A DNA stretch of 64,000 nucleotides from the NCBI GenBank assembly GCA_016806145.1, contig CP063167.1, positions 2,166,501 to 2,230,500 of the forward strand, in the 5' to 3' direction. Below, one piece after another: positions 16,451-24,288 of the stretch. The DNA comes from Variovorax paradoxus (GTDB lineage: Bacteria > Pseudomonadota > Gammaproteobacteria > Burkholderiales > Burkholderiaceae_C). Positions within the stretch are counted from its first letter, which is position 1, and each line of letters begins with the position of its first letter. The position numbers and the translations under genes were made by a program. The notes under the pieces are model-generated. The model was given only the letters and a program-made list of their open reading frames with translations, was not told the origin of the DNA and made no database searches.

Positions 16451-18088
16451 TCAGGGGCTGCGTTCGGCCAGGTAGTGGCGCGTGAGCACCGGCTCGTGCG
16501 GTACCTGGAAGCTGCGCGCGAGCGCCTCCAGCTCGTGGCGCGCGACGGTGGCCCGCGCGCGCTGGCGCAGGTAGTCGGCCCACGAGGTGACGATGAAGCG
16601 CTCGACGTAGCGGCTCGGGTCGTCGAGGTCGCGGTAGACGCGCCAGAAGGTGGCGCCGTCGCGCTTGCGCGGCACCGCGAGCTGCTGCACCGCATCGAGG
16701 AAGCGCCGCGCATCGGCATCGCGGATGCGGTAGACCACCTCGACGGCGACCGGCCCGGCCTCGAATTCGGGCTCGTGCTGCACCGAGAACTCCTCGTGCA
16801 GCGGCGCCAGCGTGACCTCGTCGTCCGCGCCCATGCGCAGCGGATACGGCCGTGCCAGCGCAATGCTCGCGAGCATGCCCGCGGCCGACAGGCACAGTGC
16901 CGCGCTCAACCCGATCAGCGAGGACATCGCGCCCCAGAGCGCGGAGCCGAGCGCGAAGGCGCCGAGCGAGCACAGGGTGTGCATCGACGCGGCGCGCGCG
17001 CGCACCCAGGCCGGCGCGCTGGTCTGGGTCGCGGCGTTGAAGGTCGACATCATCGTCATCCAGGCCGCGCCGCCGAGCACGAAGCTGGCACAAACGAGTG
17101 GCCGCCAGGTCGAGAGCGCGCCCACCAGCATCGCGCCCGAGAACACGAGGCAGCAACCGGCGGCCAGCGCATCGAGCGAGAAGCGCGAGCGCATGCGCCC
17201 GACGAAGAAGCCGGCGGCGACGGCGCCCGTGCCCAGGCAGGCCATCAGCAGGCCGTAGCCCGCCGCGCCCAGTCCGAGGCGCTGCTGTGCGATCACCGGC
17301 AGCAGGGCCCACAGGGCCGAGCCGAGCCCGCTGAAGCCGGCCGTGCGCACCAACTGCGCGAAGATCGCTGGCGAATGGCGCGCATAGCGCAGCGCGCTGA
17401 GCATGCCGCCCCACAGCCGCTCGGCCGGCAGGCGCCCGGGCGAGGGCGGCCGCGGCGGCCAGCGCCGCGTGGCCCAGCTCATGCCGAAGGCGGTCAGCAC
17501 CGCGACCGCGAACACGGCGGCGCCGCCGGTCAGCGCGAACAGCACGCCCGCGAGCCCGGGGCCGACGGCGCGCGCGCCGTTGAAGGTCATCGACACCAAG
17601 GTGATCGCCAGCGGCAGCTCGGTGCGCGCCACCGTGTCGCTGACGGCGGAGTTCCACGAGGGCGACTGCAGCGCCGTGCACACGCCCAGCAGGAAGGTGA
17701 AGAACAGCAGCCCGCCCGGGCCGATCCAGCCGGCCAGCGCGAGCAGCGTGAGCGTCAGCGCGGCGAGCCCGTAGACACCCTGGATGCGCAGCATCAGGCG
17801 CCGGCGGTCGATGGTGTCGGCCAGCACGCCGGCGGGCAGCGACAGCAGGAACATCGGCAGGAAGGAAGCGGTCTGGACCAGCGCCGAGAGGAAGGACGAG
17901 GCCGTGAGCTCGATCATCAGCCACGAGGCCGCCATGTTCTGCATCGCATTGCCGACGAAGAACAGGCTGCCGGCACCCCAGAGCCCGCGGAAGGCGGGCT
18001 GGGCGAGCGGACTCCAGAGCGAGGCTGCGTTCGGGGCGGTGGGATTGCTGGGATTCAAGCGCGGGGCGATCGGCGGCGGGCGAGGCAA
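16451..18088 (-). CDS. MFS exporter (MFS_3/EntS type) with C-terminal monooxygenase-like domain
   Basis: 545 residues. About twelve membrane segments occupy residues 1-410, beginning PLAQPAFRGLWGAGSLFFVGNAMQNMAASWLM, which is the usual start of the MFS_3/enterobactin-exporter group (visible as FRGLWGAGSLFF). The last 100 residues form a soluble ferredoxin-like domain resembling antibiotic-biosynthesis-monooxygenase folds (TFWRVYRDLDDPSRYVERF, SWADYLRQR), a known extension in this family. The predicted role is efflux of a small molecule. No ATG lies near the N-terminus in this frame; the only start before the conserved region is TTG at 18086-18088, without a clear ribosome site, so the start is uncertain. 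Confidence 0.85.
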   Translation of the reverse strand: MPRPPPIAPRLNPSNPTAPNAASLWSPLAQPAFRGLWGAGSLFFVGNAMQNMAASWLMIELTASSFLSALVQTASFLPMFLLSLPAGVLADTIDRRRLMLRIQGVYGLAALTLTLLALAGWIGPGGLLFFTFLLGVCTALQSPSWNSAVSDTVARTELPLAITLVSMTFNGARAVGPGLAGVLFALTGGAAVFAVAVLTAFGMSWATRRWPPRPPSPGRLPAERLWGGMLSALRYARHSPAIFAQLVRTAGFSGLGSALWALLPVIAQQRLGLGAAGYGLLMACLGTGAVAAGFFVGRMRSRFSLDALAAGCCLVFSGAMLVGALSTWRPLVCASFVLGGAAWMTMMSTFNAATQTSAPAWVRARAASMHTLCSLGAFALGSALWGAMSSLIGLSAALCLSAAGMLASIALARPYPLRMGADDEVTLAPLHEEFSVQHEPEFEAGPVAVEVVYRIRDADARRFLDAVQQLAVPRKRDGATFWRVYRDLDDPSRYVERFIVTSWADYLRQRARATVARHELEALARSFQVPHEPVLTRHYLAERSP

Positions 18089-18130
18089 ATCATATAGATG
18101 CGTGCGCCGGCCCGCTCGCGGCGCGCCCGC

Positions 18131-19114
18131 TCAGACCTTGATGCGCCCGGTCGCGACCAGCTTCTGCGTCAGCGCCAGCTGCTCGGCCAGGAAGCTCGAG
18201 AGCTTCTGCGGGCCCCAACCGGCGGGCTCGAAGCCCAGCTCGAGCAGCTTGGGCGCCACGTCGGGCAGCTTCACGATGCGCGCCATCTCGGCATCGAGCT
18301 TGTCGATGATGGCCTTGGGCGTGGAGGCCGGCGCGAACAGCGCGCCGAAGCCCGGCATGTTCACTTCGGGGAAGCCGGCCTCGGCGAAGGTGGGCACGTC
18401 GGGATAGAGCGGAAAGCGCGTCGGGCTCGCGACCGCGAGCGCGCGGATCTTGCCGGGGTAGCGCGACACGCCGCCCAGCGACACCACGGCGGTGTCGATC
18501 TGGCCGCCGATCAGGTCCTGCAGCGCCGGCGCCTCGCCCTTGTAGGGCACGTGCACGGTGTCGATGCCCGCGGCCATGTTCAGCAGCTCGCCCACGAAGT
18601 TGCCGCCCGAGCCGGGGCCGTAGGAGCCGTACGAGATCTTGCCGGGCTTCGACTTCGCCAGCGCCACCAGCTGGTCGAGCGTCCTGACGTTGAGCGACTC
18701 GCGCACGCCGATGGCGATGGGCGTGAGCGCGAGCATGCCGATGGGCGCGAGGTCGGCGAGCTTGTAGGGCTGTTGCGCGGGCTGCAGCACGAGGTTGCTG
18801 ATCAGCGCGCTGTAGCCGACGCCGAGCGTGTAGCCGTCGGGTGCGGCGCGCGCCACCGCGGCGGCCGCGATCGCGCCGCTCGCGCCGGCCCTCGACTCCA
18901 CGATGCACGGCTGGCCCCAGGCCTCGGTGAGCTTCTGGCCGACGACCCGCATCATCGTGTCGTGCCCGCCGCCGGCCGGCGTGGGAATGATGAACTTGAT
19001 GACGTTGTCGGGATAGCCCGGCGCGGCACGCGCGGCCAGGGGAAAGGCGGGCAGCGCCGAGGCGCCCAGCAGGCCGAGGCCGGTGGCCAGCGCGTGGCGG
19101 CGGGAGTGGGTCAT
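18131..19114 (-). CDS. Bug-type (TctC family) periplasmic substrate-binding protein
   Basis: 327 residues. The signal peptide carries SRRHALATGLGLLG (twin-arginine-like) and ends near ARA/APG. The Bug signature reads YPDNVIKFIIPTPAGGGHD, with PDGYTLGVGY further on. A His in the GGGHD segment replaces the more common Thr-Asp or Ser-Asp, which may alter the binding pocket. It is transcribed alone, divergent from the GntR gene at 19276, from a promoter (TTGACC-17-TATGGT) overlapped by the TGGTTGAACCA palindrome. Control by that regulator is likely but unproved. Confidence 0.92.
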   Translation of the reverse strand: MTHSRRHALATGLGLLGASALPAFPLAARAAPGYPDNVIKFIIPTPAGGGHDTMMRVVGQKLTEAWGQPCIVESRAGASGAIAAAAVARAAPDGYTLGVGYSALISNLVLQPAQQPYKLADLAPIGMLALTPIAIGVRESLNVRTLDQLVALAKSKPGKISYGSYGPGSGGNFVGELLNMAAGIDTVHVPYKGEAPALQDLIGGQIDTAVVSLGGVSRYPGKIRALAVASPTRFPLYPDVPTFAEAGFPEVNMPGFGALFAPASTPKAIIDKLDAEMARIVKLPDVAPKLLELGFEPAGWGPQKLSSFLAEQLALTQKLVATGRIKV

Positions 19115-19151
19115 GAGGCTTGTCTCCTGGTCGGATGGTTTGTGATGTAAT

Positions 19152-19162
19152 TGGTTGAACCA
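19152..19162. promoter_or_regulatory. Operator-like palindrome TGGTTGAACCA
   Basis: Perfect palindrome around a central G, extended by flanking A/T to ATTGGTTGAACCAT. It lies between the Bug gene (18131-19114, minus) and the GntR gene (19276, plus) and overlaps the minus-strand -10 box. Same family as 15543, 22310, 23457, 29818 and 35670. Confidence 0.75.
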
Positions 19163-19187
19163 TAGCGAAACCAGGGATGATGGTCAA
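19159..19187 (-). promoter_or_regulatory. Putative sigma-70 promoter of the Bug gene
   Basis: Minus strand TTGACC (19187-19182), 17-base spacer, TATGGT (19164-19159). The -10 shares bases with the palindrome at 19152-19162, a layout that suggests steric repression. Confidence 0.5.
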
Positions 19188-19275
19188 TTGGAGCCAGTGC
19201 CAAGGCAGGCACAGGCACACTATCGGGCTAGGCATCCAGCCATCGACGTTCGTGATCCAGAGGAGGAAAGGAGCC

Positions 19276-20004
19276 ATGTCGGAATCCGCACCAGTCTTCG
19301 CGCCCGTGCGCATGCGCCGCGCCTTCGAGGCGATTTGCGACCAGATCCGCCAGCAGGTGGTGGAAGGCGTGCTGAGTGCCGGCGACCGCCTGCCCAGCGA
19401 GCGCGAGCTGTCCGAGCAGTTCGGCGTGAGCCGCAGCGGCGTGCGCGAGGCGCTGCGCAGCCTCGAGATGGCCGGCATGGTCGAGGCCGTGACCGGCATC
19501 AACGGCGGCTTCTACATCAAGCAGTCGCATCCCGAGGGCATCACGCAGGCGGTGCGCGACATGGTGGCGCTCAAGCAGGTGCCGGTGTCGGACCTGACCG
19601 AGGCCCGCATCCTGCTGTGCGGGCTGGCGATCCGGCTGGCCTGCGAACGCGCGACCGAAGAGGACTTCGCCGCCATCGAGGCCGACATCGAGCGCTTCGC
19701 CGAGCTGGTGAAGCAGGGCCGGCCGGTGCGCGACAGCGGGCAGATCACGGAGTTCTATCGCCTGATCGGCCGCGCCACCCACAACGAGGTGATCGTGATG
19801 CTGATCGACGCCCTGTCGGAGATCCTGCGCGGCCTGATCGCGCAGCTGCAGACGCCGCACAGCAACGTGGTGCAGGTGCGCCGCAAGGTGCTGCGACTGA
19901 TGCGCGACCGCGATGCGGACAAGGCCGGCGCCGCGCTGGCCAAGCACCTCAACGCGCTGAACGTGCTGCTGCTCGAGATGGAGCGCAAGAAGCCGGCGCG
20001 CTGA
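19276..20004 (+). CDS. GntR/FadR-type (FCD domain) transcriptional regulator
   Basis: 242 residues. Winged helix at about residues 12-80 (RRAFEAICDQIRQQVVEGVL, GDRLPSERELSEQFGVSRSG, VREALRSLEMAG), then a mostly helical FCD effector domain (TEARILLCGLAIRLACERAT, ITEFYRLIGRATHN). ATG 19276 is chosen over the longer reading from 19177 because AGGAGGAAAGGAG stands immediately upstream and the family N-terminus follows. It is divergent from a Bug gene with a TGGTTGAACCA palindrome between them. It and the GntR at 22442 have very similar recognition helices (EQFGVSRSGVREALRSL and EQFGVSRNTLREALRSL), so they may read the same site. Confidence 0.93.
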   Translation: MSESAPVFAPVRMRRAFEAICDQIRQQVVEGVLSAGDRLPSERELSEQFGVSRSGVREALRSLEMAGMVEAVTGINGGFYIKQSHPEGITQAVRDMVALKQVPVSDLTEARILLCGLAIRLACERATEEDFAAIEADIERFAELVKQGRPVRDSGQITEFYRLIGRATHNEVIVMLIDALSEILRGLIAQLQTPHSNVVQVRRKVLRLMRDRDADKAGAALAKHLNALNVLLLEMERKKPAR

Positions 20005-20015
20005 GGCGCGCCGGC
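19992..20015. terminator. Perfect GC-rich hairpin over the GntR stop codon (possible bidirectional terminator)
   Basis: Arms GCCGGCGCGC (19992-20001) and GCGCGCCGGC (20006-20015), with the stop codon in the four-base loop. No T-run follows. It lies between convergent genes ending at 20004 and 20027. Confidence 0.45.
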
Positions 20016-20026
20016 CCGGGGCGCGT

Positions 20027-22276
20027 TCAGCGCGGCAGGCCGAGCCCGCGCTGCGCGATCAGGCTGCGCTGGATCTCGTTGGTGCCGATGCTGATCACCC
20101 ACATCAGCGCATGGCGCAGGTTCTGCTCGATGCGCCCGCGCAGCACCGCGCCGGGACTGCCCTCGCCGAGCGTGCCTTCCATGCCGAGCAGGTCGAGCGC
20201 CACCTCGCCGAAGCGCTCCATCAGCTCGCCCGAATAAACCTTGCTCGCGGCCGCGTCGTGCAGCGGCGTCTGGCCCGCGTCGACGCGCTCCGCGCAGTGC
20301 ATCATCATGCGGCGCCCCGCCTCGATCTGCCCCGCGAGGTCGGCGATGCGCTCGCGCACCAGCGGATCGAGGCGCATCGGCCGGCCGTCGGCACCCGTCG
20401 CGCCGCGCAGGTGTTCGCACAGCTGCTCGAAGGCATGCGCCACCTTCATCACGATGCCGCCGCCGATGAAGCCGCGCTCGGTGGCCAGTGCCCCGACCAG
20501 CACCTTCCAGCCGCCGTGGAGCTCGCCCACCATCGCCTCGGCCGGCACGCGCACGCCGTCGTAGAAGACATTGGCGAAGCTGCCGCCGTACATCGTGGTC
20601 GAGGTGCGGATGGTGATGCCGGGCGTGTCCATCGGCACGATGAACAGGCTCAGGCCGGCATGCGGCGGGCTCGCGTCGGGGTCGGTGCGCGTGGCTAGCA
20701 GCATGTAGTCGCCCCAGTAGGTGGTGGTCCAGATCTTCTGGCCGTCGATCACGTAGTGGTCGCCGTCGCGTACCGCGCGGGTGCGCATCGACGCGAGGTC
20801 GGAGCCCGCGTCGGGCTCGCTGTAGCCCATGCCGTAGATCGCCTCGCCGCGCAGGATCTCGGGCAGGTAGCGCGCCTGCTGCGCCGCGCTGCCGTGTACC
20901 TGCAGCATCGCGGCCTGCACCGGCGCGCCCACGCGCGGTGCCTCGGCGCGTTCCATCTCCTCGACGAAGGCCAGTTGCTCGAAGGCGCCGCGCGCCTGGC
21001 CGCCGAAGCGCTGCGGCCACGAGAGGCCGATCCAGCCGGTGCGCCCGAGCGCGCGCGCGAACTCGCGGTCGTACTCGCGCGCCTTGAAGTCCAGCGCCTC
21101 GTGCGCGGCCTTGCGCTCGCCCGACCAGTGCGTCTGGAGCCAGGCGCGCACCTCCTCGCGAAAGGCGTTGCCGGCCGGGCCCAGGTCGTATTCGGGCAGC
21201 GTGCGCGGCGTCTCGCCGAGGAAGTGATCGGCCAGGGCCTCGCGCGCGCGGCGTCCACCGCCGTGGCGCAGCACGTCGAGATGCACCTGCTTGAAATGGC
21301 GCGGCGCCTCGTGCTCCTCGCTGTAGCCGATCGCGCCGAAGGTGTGCTGCGTTTCCAGCGACACCCGGCGCAGCGTCGTCGCGGCCAGCGCGCAGGCCGC
21401 CTCGGCGAACACGCGCCAGTTGTCGGCGCCGAGGTCGTGCTGCCGCGCGGCGCCCGCCTGCGTGAGCCGAGCGCCCAGCAGCGCGATGTGGCCGTCGGCG
21501 AGCTTGTGCTGGATCGCCTGGAAGCTGCCGATGGGACGGCCGAACTGCCGGCGCTCGCCCGCATAGGCCACGGCGAGCTCGAAGGCGCGTTCGGCGGCGC
21601 CGGTGGCGCGCGCGCACAGCGCGAGGCGGGCCGTCGCGTGCAGCGCGTCGAGCTGCTCCTTTGACAGTGCGAGGACGGAGGCGGCGATCCCGTCCAGCAC
21701 GACGCGGAACAGCCCCTGCGTTCCCATCGCTGGCGTGGCCTCGATGCGCACGCCAGGCGCGCGCAAGTCGATCAGCGCGAGCGCGGGGCCGTCCACCATC
21801 ACCGCGAGGTGGGTGGCGCTGTCGGCATGCTCGACGAAGGCGAGTTCGCCGTGGAGCCTGCCGTCGTCGTCGATGCGTGCCTCGCCCGCGCCGCGGTCGC
21901 CGTCGAAGGCCCCGAAGCACAGCACCACGCGCGCCTCGCCGGCGCGCTGCAGCGCGAGCACCGCGGGCTCCTCGCCCCGTGGCGTGCGCGGCGCCGCTAG
22001 GTTCAACAGCGTGCCGTGATGCAGCGGCAGCGTGCAACCCGCGCGGCCCAGTTCCTCCATGACCAGCGCGATCTCGCGCAGGCCGCCCTCCGAGGGATCC
22101 GATCCCAATGCGGCAAGGCCCTGCGCCGCGAGCTGCTGCCACAGCGCCTGCACGCGCGCGGGTTCGCGTGCCCATGGCACGGCGGTGGCGGGCGGCCAGT
22201 GGCGCTCGAGGAAGCCGCGCACCGAGTCGCGCAGCAGGGCGCGCTCTTCGTCGCCGGGAAGGGTGGTCGGGGGCAT
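20027..22276 (-). CDS. Double acyl-CoA dehydrogenase (two fused ACAD domains, FadE34-like)
   Basis: 749 residues, about twice a normal acyl-CoA dehydrogenase. Residues 1-360 form a first, divergent ACAD domain (GAAERAFELAVAYAGERRQF, then GSFQAIQHKLAD). Residues 370-749 form a second with good FAD/substrate motifs (YGMGYSEPDAGSDLASMRTRA, GQKIWTTT, MYGGSFANVFYDGVRVPAE, ISIGTNEIQRSLIAQRGLG). Mycobacterial FadE34 has the same fused layout and handles a steroid side-chain CoA. ATG 22276 is supported by AGGAGAG upstream. Predicted reaction: alpha,beta-desaturation of a bulky acyl-CoA with electrons to ETF. It stands alone, divergent from the GntR at 22442, with its -10 box inside a TGGT-AGA-ACCA palindrome. 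Confidence 0.88.
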   Translation of the reverse strand: MPPTTLPGDEERALLRDSVRGFLERHWPPATAVPWAREPARVQALWQQLAAQGLAALGSDPSEGGLREIALVMEELGRAGCTLPLHHGTLLNLAAPRTPRGEEPAVLALQRAGEARVVLCFGAFDGDRGAGEARIDDDGRLHGELAFVEHADSATHLAVMVDGPALALIDLRAPGVRIEATPAMGTQGLFRVVLDGIAASVLALSKEQLDALHATARLALCARATGAAERAFELAVAYAGERRQFGRPIGSFQAIQHKLADGHIALLGARLTQAGAARQHDLGADNWRVFAEAACALAATTLRRVSLETQHTFGAIGYSEEHEAPRHFKQVHLDVLRHGGGRRAREALADHFLGETPRTLPEYDLGPAGNAFREEVRAWLQTHWSGERKAAHEALDFKAREYDREFARALGRTGWIGLSWPQRFGGQARGAFEQLAFVEEMERAEAPRVGAPVQAAMLQVHGSAAQQARYLPEILRGEAIYGMGYSEPDAGSDLASMRTRAVRDGDHYVIDGQKIWTTTYWGDYMLLATRTDPDASPPHAGLSLFIVPMDTPGITIRTSTTMYGGSFANVFYDGVRVPAEAMVGELHGGWKVLVGALATERGFIGGGIVMKVAHAFEQLCEHLRGATGADGRPMRLDPLVRERIADLAGQIEAGRRMMMHCAERVDAGQTPLHDAAASKVYSGELMERFGEVALDLLGMEGTLGEGSPGAVLRGRIEQNLRHALMWVISIGTNEIQRSLIAQRGLGLPR

Positions 22277-22307
22277 GGGCGTGTCTCTCCTGAGTCTCGG
22301 AAAATTC

Positions 22308-22322
22308 AATGGTAGAACCATT
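22308..22322. promoter_or_regulatory. Operator-like palindrome AATGGT-AGA-ACCATT
   Basis: Six-base perfect arms, core TGGTAGAACCA (22310-22320), the reverse complement of the site at 35670. It overlaps the predicted -10 of the double acyl-CoA dehydrogenase promoter and lies 119 bases from the divergent GntR start. Confidence 0.73.
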
Positions 22323-22337
22323 AATGAGATACGGCAA
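22309..22337 (-). promoter_or_regulatory. Putative sigma-70 promoter of the double acyl-CoA dehydrogenase
   Basis: Minus strand TTGCCG (22337-22332), 17-base spacer, TACCAT (22314-22309), with the -10 lying inside the operator palindrome. Confidence 0.45.
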
Positions 22338-22441
22338 CAGGCACCACCGCGAGGGCTTGGACTACGGCGGCCCGCGCCACGCCGCCCCTTATCATTTGGC
22401 TCAAAGGTCCAACTTTTAGTTTTTCCAACGGAGGATTCCCC

Positions 22442-23317
22442 ATGGACGCCAAAGAACCGTCGCCACCCGCGGCCGACGCACGGAGCGCCAAGTTCCAGCC
22501 CATCCGTTCCGCGCGTGCCTTCGAGGAGATCGCCCAGCAGATCCGCGGCGAGCTGTCGCAGGGCCGGCTCAAGGTCGGCACGCGGCTGCCGTCGGAGCGC
22601 GCGCTGTCCGAGCAGTTCGGCGTGTCGCGCAACACCCTGCGCGAGGCGCTGCGCTCGCTCGAGCATGCGGGGCTGATCCGGCTGCAGAAGGGCGCCAGCG
22701 GCGGCGCCTTCATCAGCGGGCGCAGCGGCGACGCGATCGCCACCGGCCTGATGGACATGTACCACATGGGCGCGATCCAGCCGGCGCAGCTCACCGAGGC
22801 GCGCATCTGGCTCGAGTCGATCCTGGTGCGCGAGGCCTGCGCGCGCGCCACGCCCGCCGATCTCGAGGCGCTGGCGGCCAACATCGACGCGGCCGAGGAG
22901 GCGCTGCGGCGCGACGACTTCCCCGCGCGCGCGGCGACCAACCTCGAGTTCCACCGCATCCTCGCGCGCATGACCGGCAATCCGATCATGGTGATCGTGA
23001 TGAACGGCGTGCTCAACGTGCTGGCCGAGTTCATCGGCCAGATCGGCCACGAGGAGAACGCCTACGTGCTGCCCTCGCGCCGCCGCTTCCTCAAGCACCT
23101 GGCGGCCAAGGACGCCGACGCGGCCGCCGCGGAGATGGAGTCCAGCCTCAAGCGGCTGCAGCGCAGCTACCTGTCGAAGGTGGGCGAGGACGCCGCGCAG
23201 GAAGCTCCGGCCGCGGCGCCGGCGCCACGCAAGGCGGCGGCCAAGGCCCCGGCCGAGAAACCGGCTGCGAAGGCCGCGACCAAGTCCGCCACCCGCGCCG
23301 CGAAGACCACGCGCTGA
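22442..23317 (+). CDS. GntR/FadR-type (FCD) regulator with basic Ala/Lys/Pro-rich tail
   Basis: 291 residues. Winged helix at about residues 22-90 (SARAFEEIAQQIRGELSQGR, LPSERALSEQFGVSRNTLRE), then an FCD domain (NLEFHRILARMTGNPIM) to about residue 240. The last 45 residues are a low-complexity tail of Ala, Lys, Pro and Thr (for example APRKAAAKAPAEKPAAKAAT), like histone-H1-type tails of Burkholderiales proteins. It probably adds nonspecific DNA contact. GGAGG stands upstream of the ATG. The gene is divergent from the double acyl-CoA dehydrogenase, is followed by a strong terminator, and is a prime candidate for the TGGT-N3-ACCA binder. Confidence 0.92.
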   Translation: MDAKEPSPPAADARSAKFQPIRSARAFEEIAQQIRGELSQGRLKVGTRLPSERALSEQFGVSRNTLREALRSLEHAGLIRLQKGASGGAFISGRSGDAIATGLMDMYHMGAIQPAQLTEARIWLESILVREACARATPADLEALAANIDAAEEALRRDDFPARAATNLEFHRILARMTGNPIMVIVMNGVLNVLAEFIGQIGHEENAYVLPSRRRFLKHLAAKDADAAAAEMESSLKRLQRSYLSKVGEDAAQEAPAAAPAPRKAAAKAPAEKPAAKAATKSATRAAKTTR

Positions 23318-23357
23318 ACCCGTGCGGCGCGCGGCGCCGCCCTTCACCCGATCCGAC

Positions 23358-23395
23358 AAGGACCGCCCGCCGCAAGGCGCGCGGTCCTTTCTTCT
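23358..23395 (+). terminator. Rho-independent terminator after the GntR gene
   Basis: AAGGACCGC (23358-23366) pairs with GCGGTCCTT (23381-23389), with an inner CGCC-GCAA-GGCG stem, followed by a T-rich stretch. It insulates the GntR gene from the next promoter at 23421. Confidence 0.8.
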
Positions 23396-23420
23396 TGCGC
23401 GCCCGGCAGGTGAAATCCGC

Positions 23421-23449
23421 TTGACAGTGTCATGGTTGATTCCTAGGAT
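23421..23449 (+). promoter_or_regulatory. Near-consensus sigma-70 promoter of the IpdB/IpdA-like operon
   Basis: TTGACA (23421-23426), 17-base spacer, TAGGAT (23444-23449). The expected transcription start is about 23456, which is the A of the ATG chosen for the next gene, so the transcript may be leaderless. Confidence 0.68.
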
Positions 23450-23455
23450 CAATGA

Positions 23456-24277
23456 ATGGTTGAACCAAATATCAAGCAAACGACGCCGGGCGACGACAAG
23501 CCGTCGACCGGCGAACTGCTCGCCGTGCTGCTGGCACGCGACTTCGCCGATGGCGAGAAGGTCATCATCGGCACCAACTCCGACATCCAGTTGGCCGCCT
23601 GCAACCTCGCGCGCGAGATGCAGGCGCCGCGGCTGTGGTGGATCTCGGGCCCCGGCGGCATGGTGAACCCGGTGCGCGACCACCTGCTGTCCACGGCCGA
23701 CTCGGAGAACATCGAGTCCTCCGAGGCCTGGATGGACCTGCCGAACATGATCGATTTCATCGACTGGAAGATCCACTTCTTCGATTTCGCGATCCTCTCG
23801 GCGCTGCAGGTCGATCGCTTCGGCAACATCAACACGGTGGTGGTCGGCGACCAGGCTCGGCCCAAGGTGCGCGGCCCCGGCACGGTGGGCATCAGCGCGC
23901 TGTGCGGGCTGGCCAAGCGCTTCTATGTCGCGCTCACGCGCCACGATCCCGGCGCCTTCGTGCCGCGCGTCGACTTCCTCTGCGGACCGGGCCACATGGA
24001 AGGCGGCAACTCGCGCGAGGAGGCCGGCCTCCCGCCGGGCGGGCCGCGCCTGGTGGTGTCGCCGCTGGGCGTGTTCGACTTCGAGCCCGTGAGCAAGGCC
24101 ATGCGCGTGCGCTCTATCCATCCGGGCGTGACGCTCGAGCAGATCCGCAAGGCCACCGGCTTCGAGCTGGTGGTCGAGGGCACGCCGCCCGTCACGCGCA
24201 TGCCCGAGCCCGAAGAGCTGCGCCTGCTGCGCACCCGCGTCGACACGCGCGGCACCCTGCGCCGCAAGTTCCCCTGA
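23456..24277 (+). CDS. IpdB-like CoA-transferase-family subunit (ring-opening hydrolase candidate)
   Basis: 273 residues of the family I CoA-transferase beta fold. Long conserved blocks match IpdB of the mycobacterial COCHEA-CoA hydrolase: ALQVDRFGNINT, RGPGTVGIS, VVSPLGVFDFE, MRVRSIHPGVTLEQIRKATG and PEELRLLRTRVD. The usual transferase Glu motif (ExG) is replaced by ISGPGGM, consistent with a hydrolase rather than a transferase. With the next gene it should form an alpha/beta enzyme that opens a cyclic beta-keto-acyl-CoA by a retro-Claisen step. The only ATG that keeps the full domain is 23456; there is no ribosome site because the predicted transcript starts there. It leads a four-gene operon with 24289, 25175 and 26454. 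Confidence 0.85.
   Translation: MVEPNIKQTTPGDDKPSTGELLAVLLARDFADGEKVIIGTNSDIQLAACNLAREMQAPRLWWISGPGGMVNPVRDHLLSTADSENIESSEAWMDLPNMIDFIDWKIHFFDFAILSALQVDRFGNINTVVVGDQARPKVRGPGTVGISALCGLAKRFYVALTRHDPGAFVPRVDFLCGPGHMEGGNSREEAGLPPGGPRLVVSPLGVFDFEPVSKAMRVRSIHPGVTLEQIRKATGFELVVEGTPPVTRMPEPEELRLLRTRVDTRGTLRRKFP
23457..23467. promoter_or_regulatory. Operator-like palindrome TGGTTGAACCA overlapping the start codon
   Basis: Perfect palindrome identical to the one at 19152. It begins at the second base of the ATG at 23456 and covers the predicted +2 to +12, so a bound repressor would block initiation. The operator also encodes the residues Val-Glu-Pro after the start. Confidence 0.75.
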
Positions 24278-24288
24278 AGAGACGAGCC

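Noticed and set aside
22397..22415. AAAGGT-CC-AACTTT-like element upstream of the GntR at 22442
   Set aside because: The arms do not match well enough, and it fits neither the TGGT-N3-ACCA nor the AAGGT-N3-ACCTT class.
20027..24121. A single 1364-codon minus-strand gene
   Set aside because: Only the part from 22276 downward encodes acyl-CoA dehydrogenase; the rest is antisense to the GntR and IpdB-like genes and crosses a terminator and promoters.
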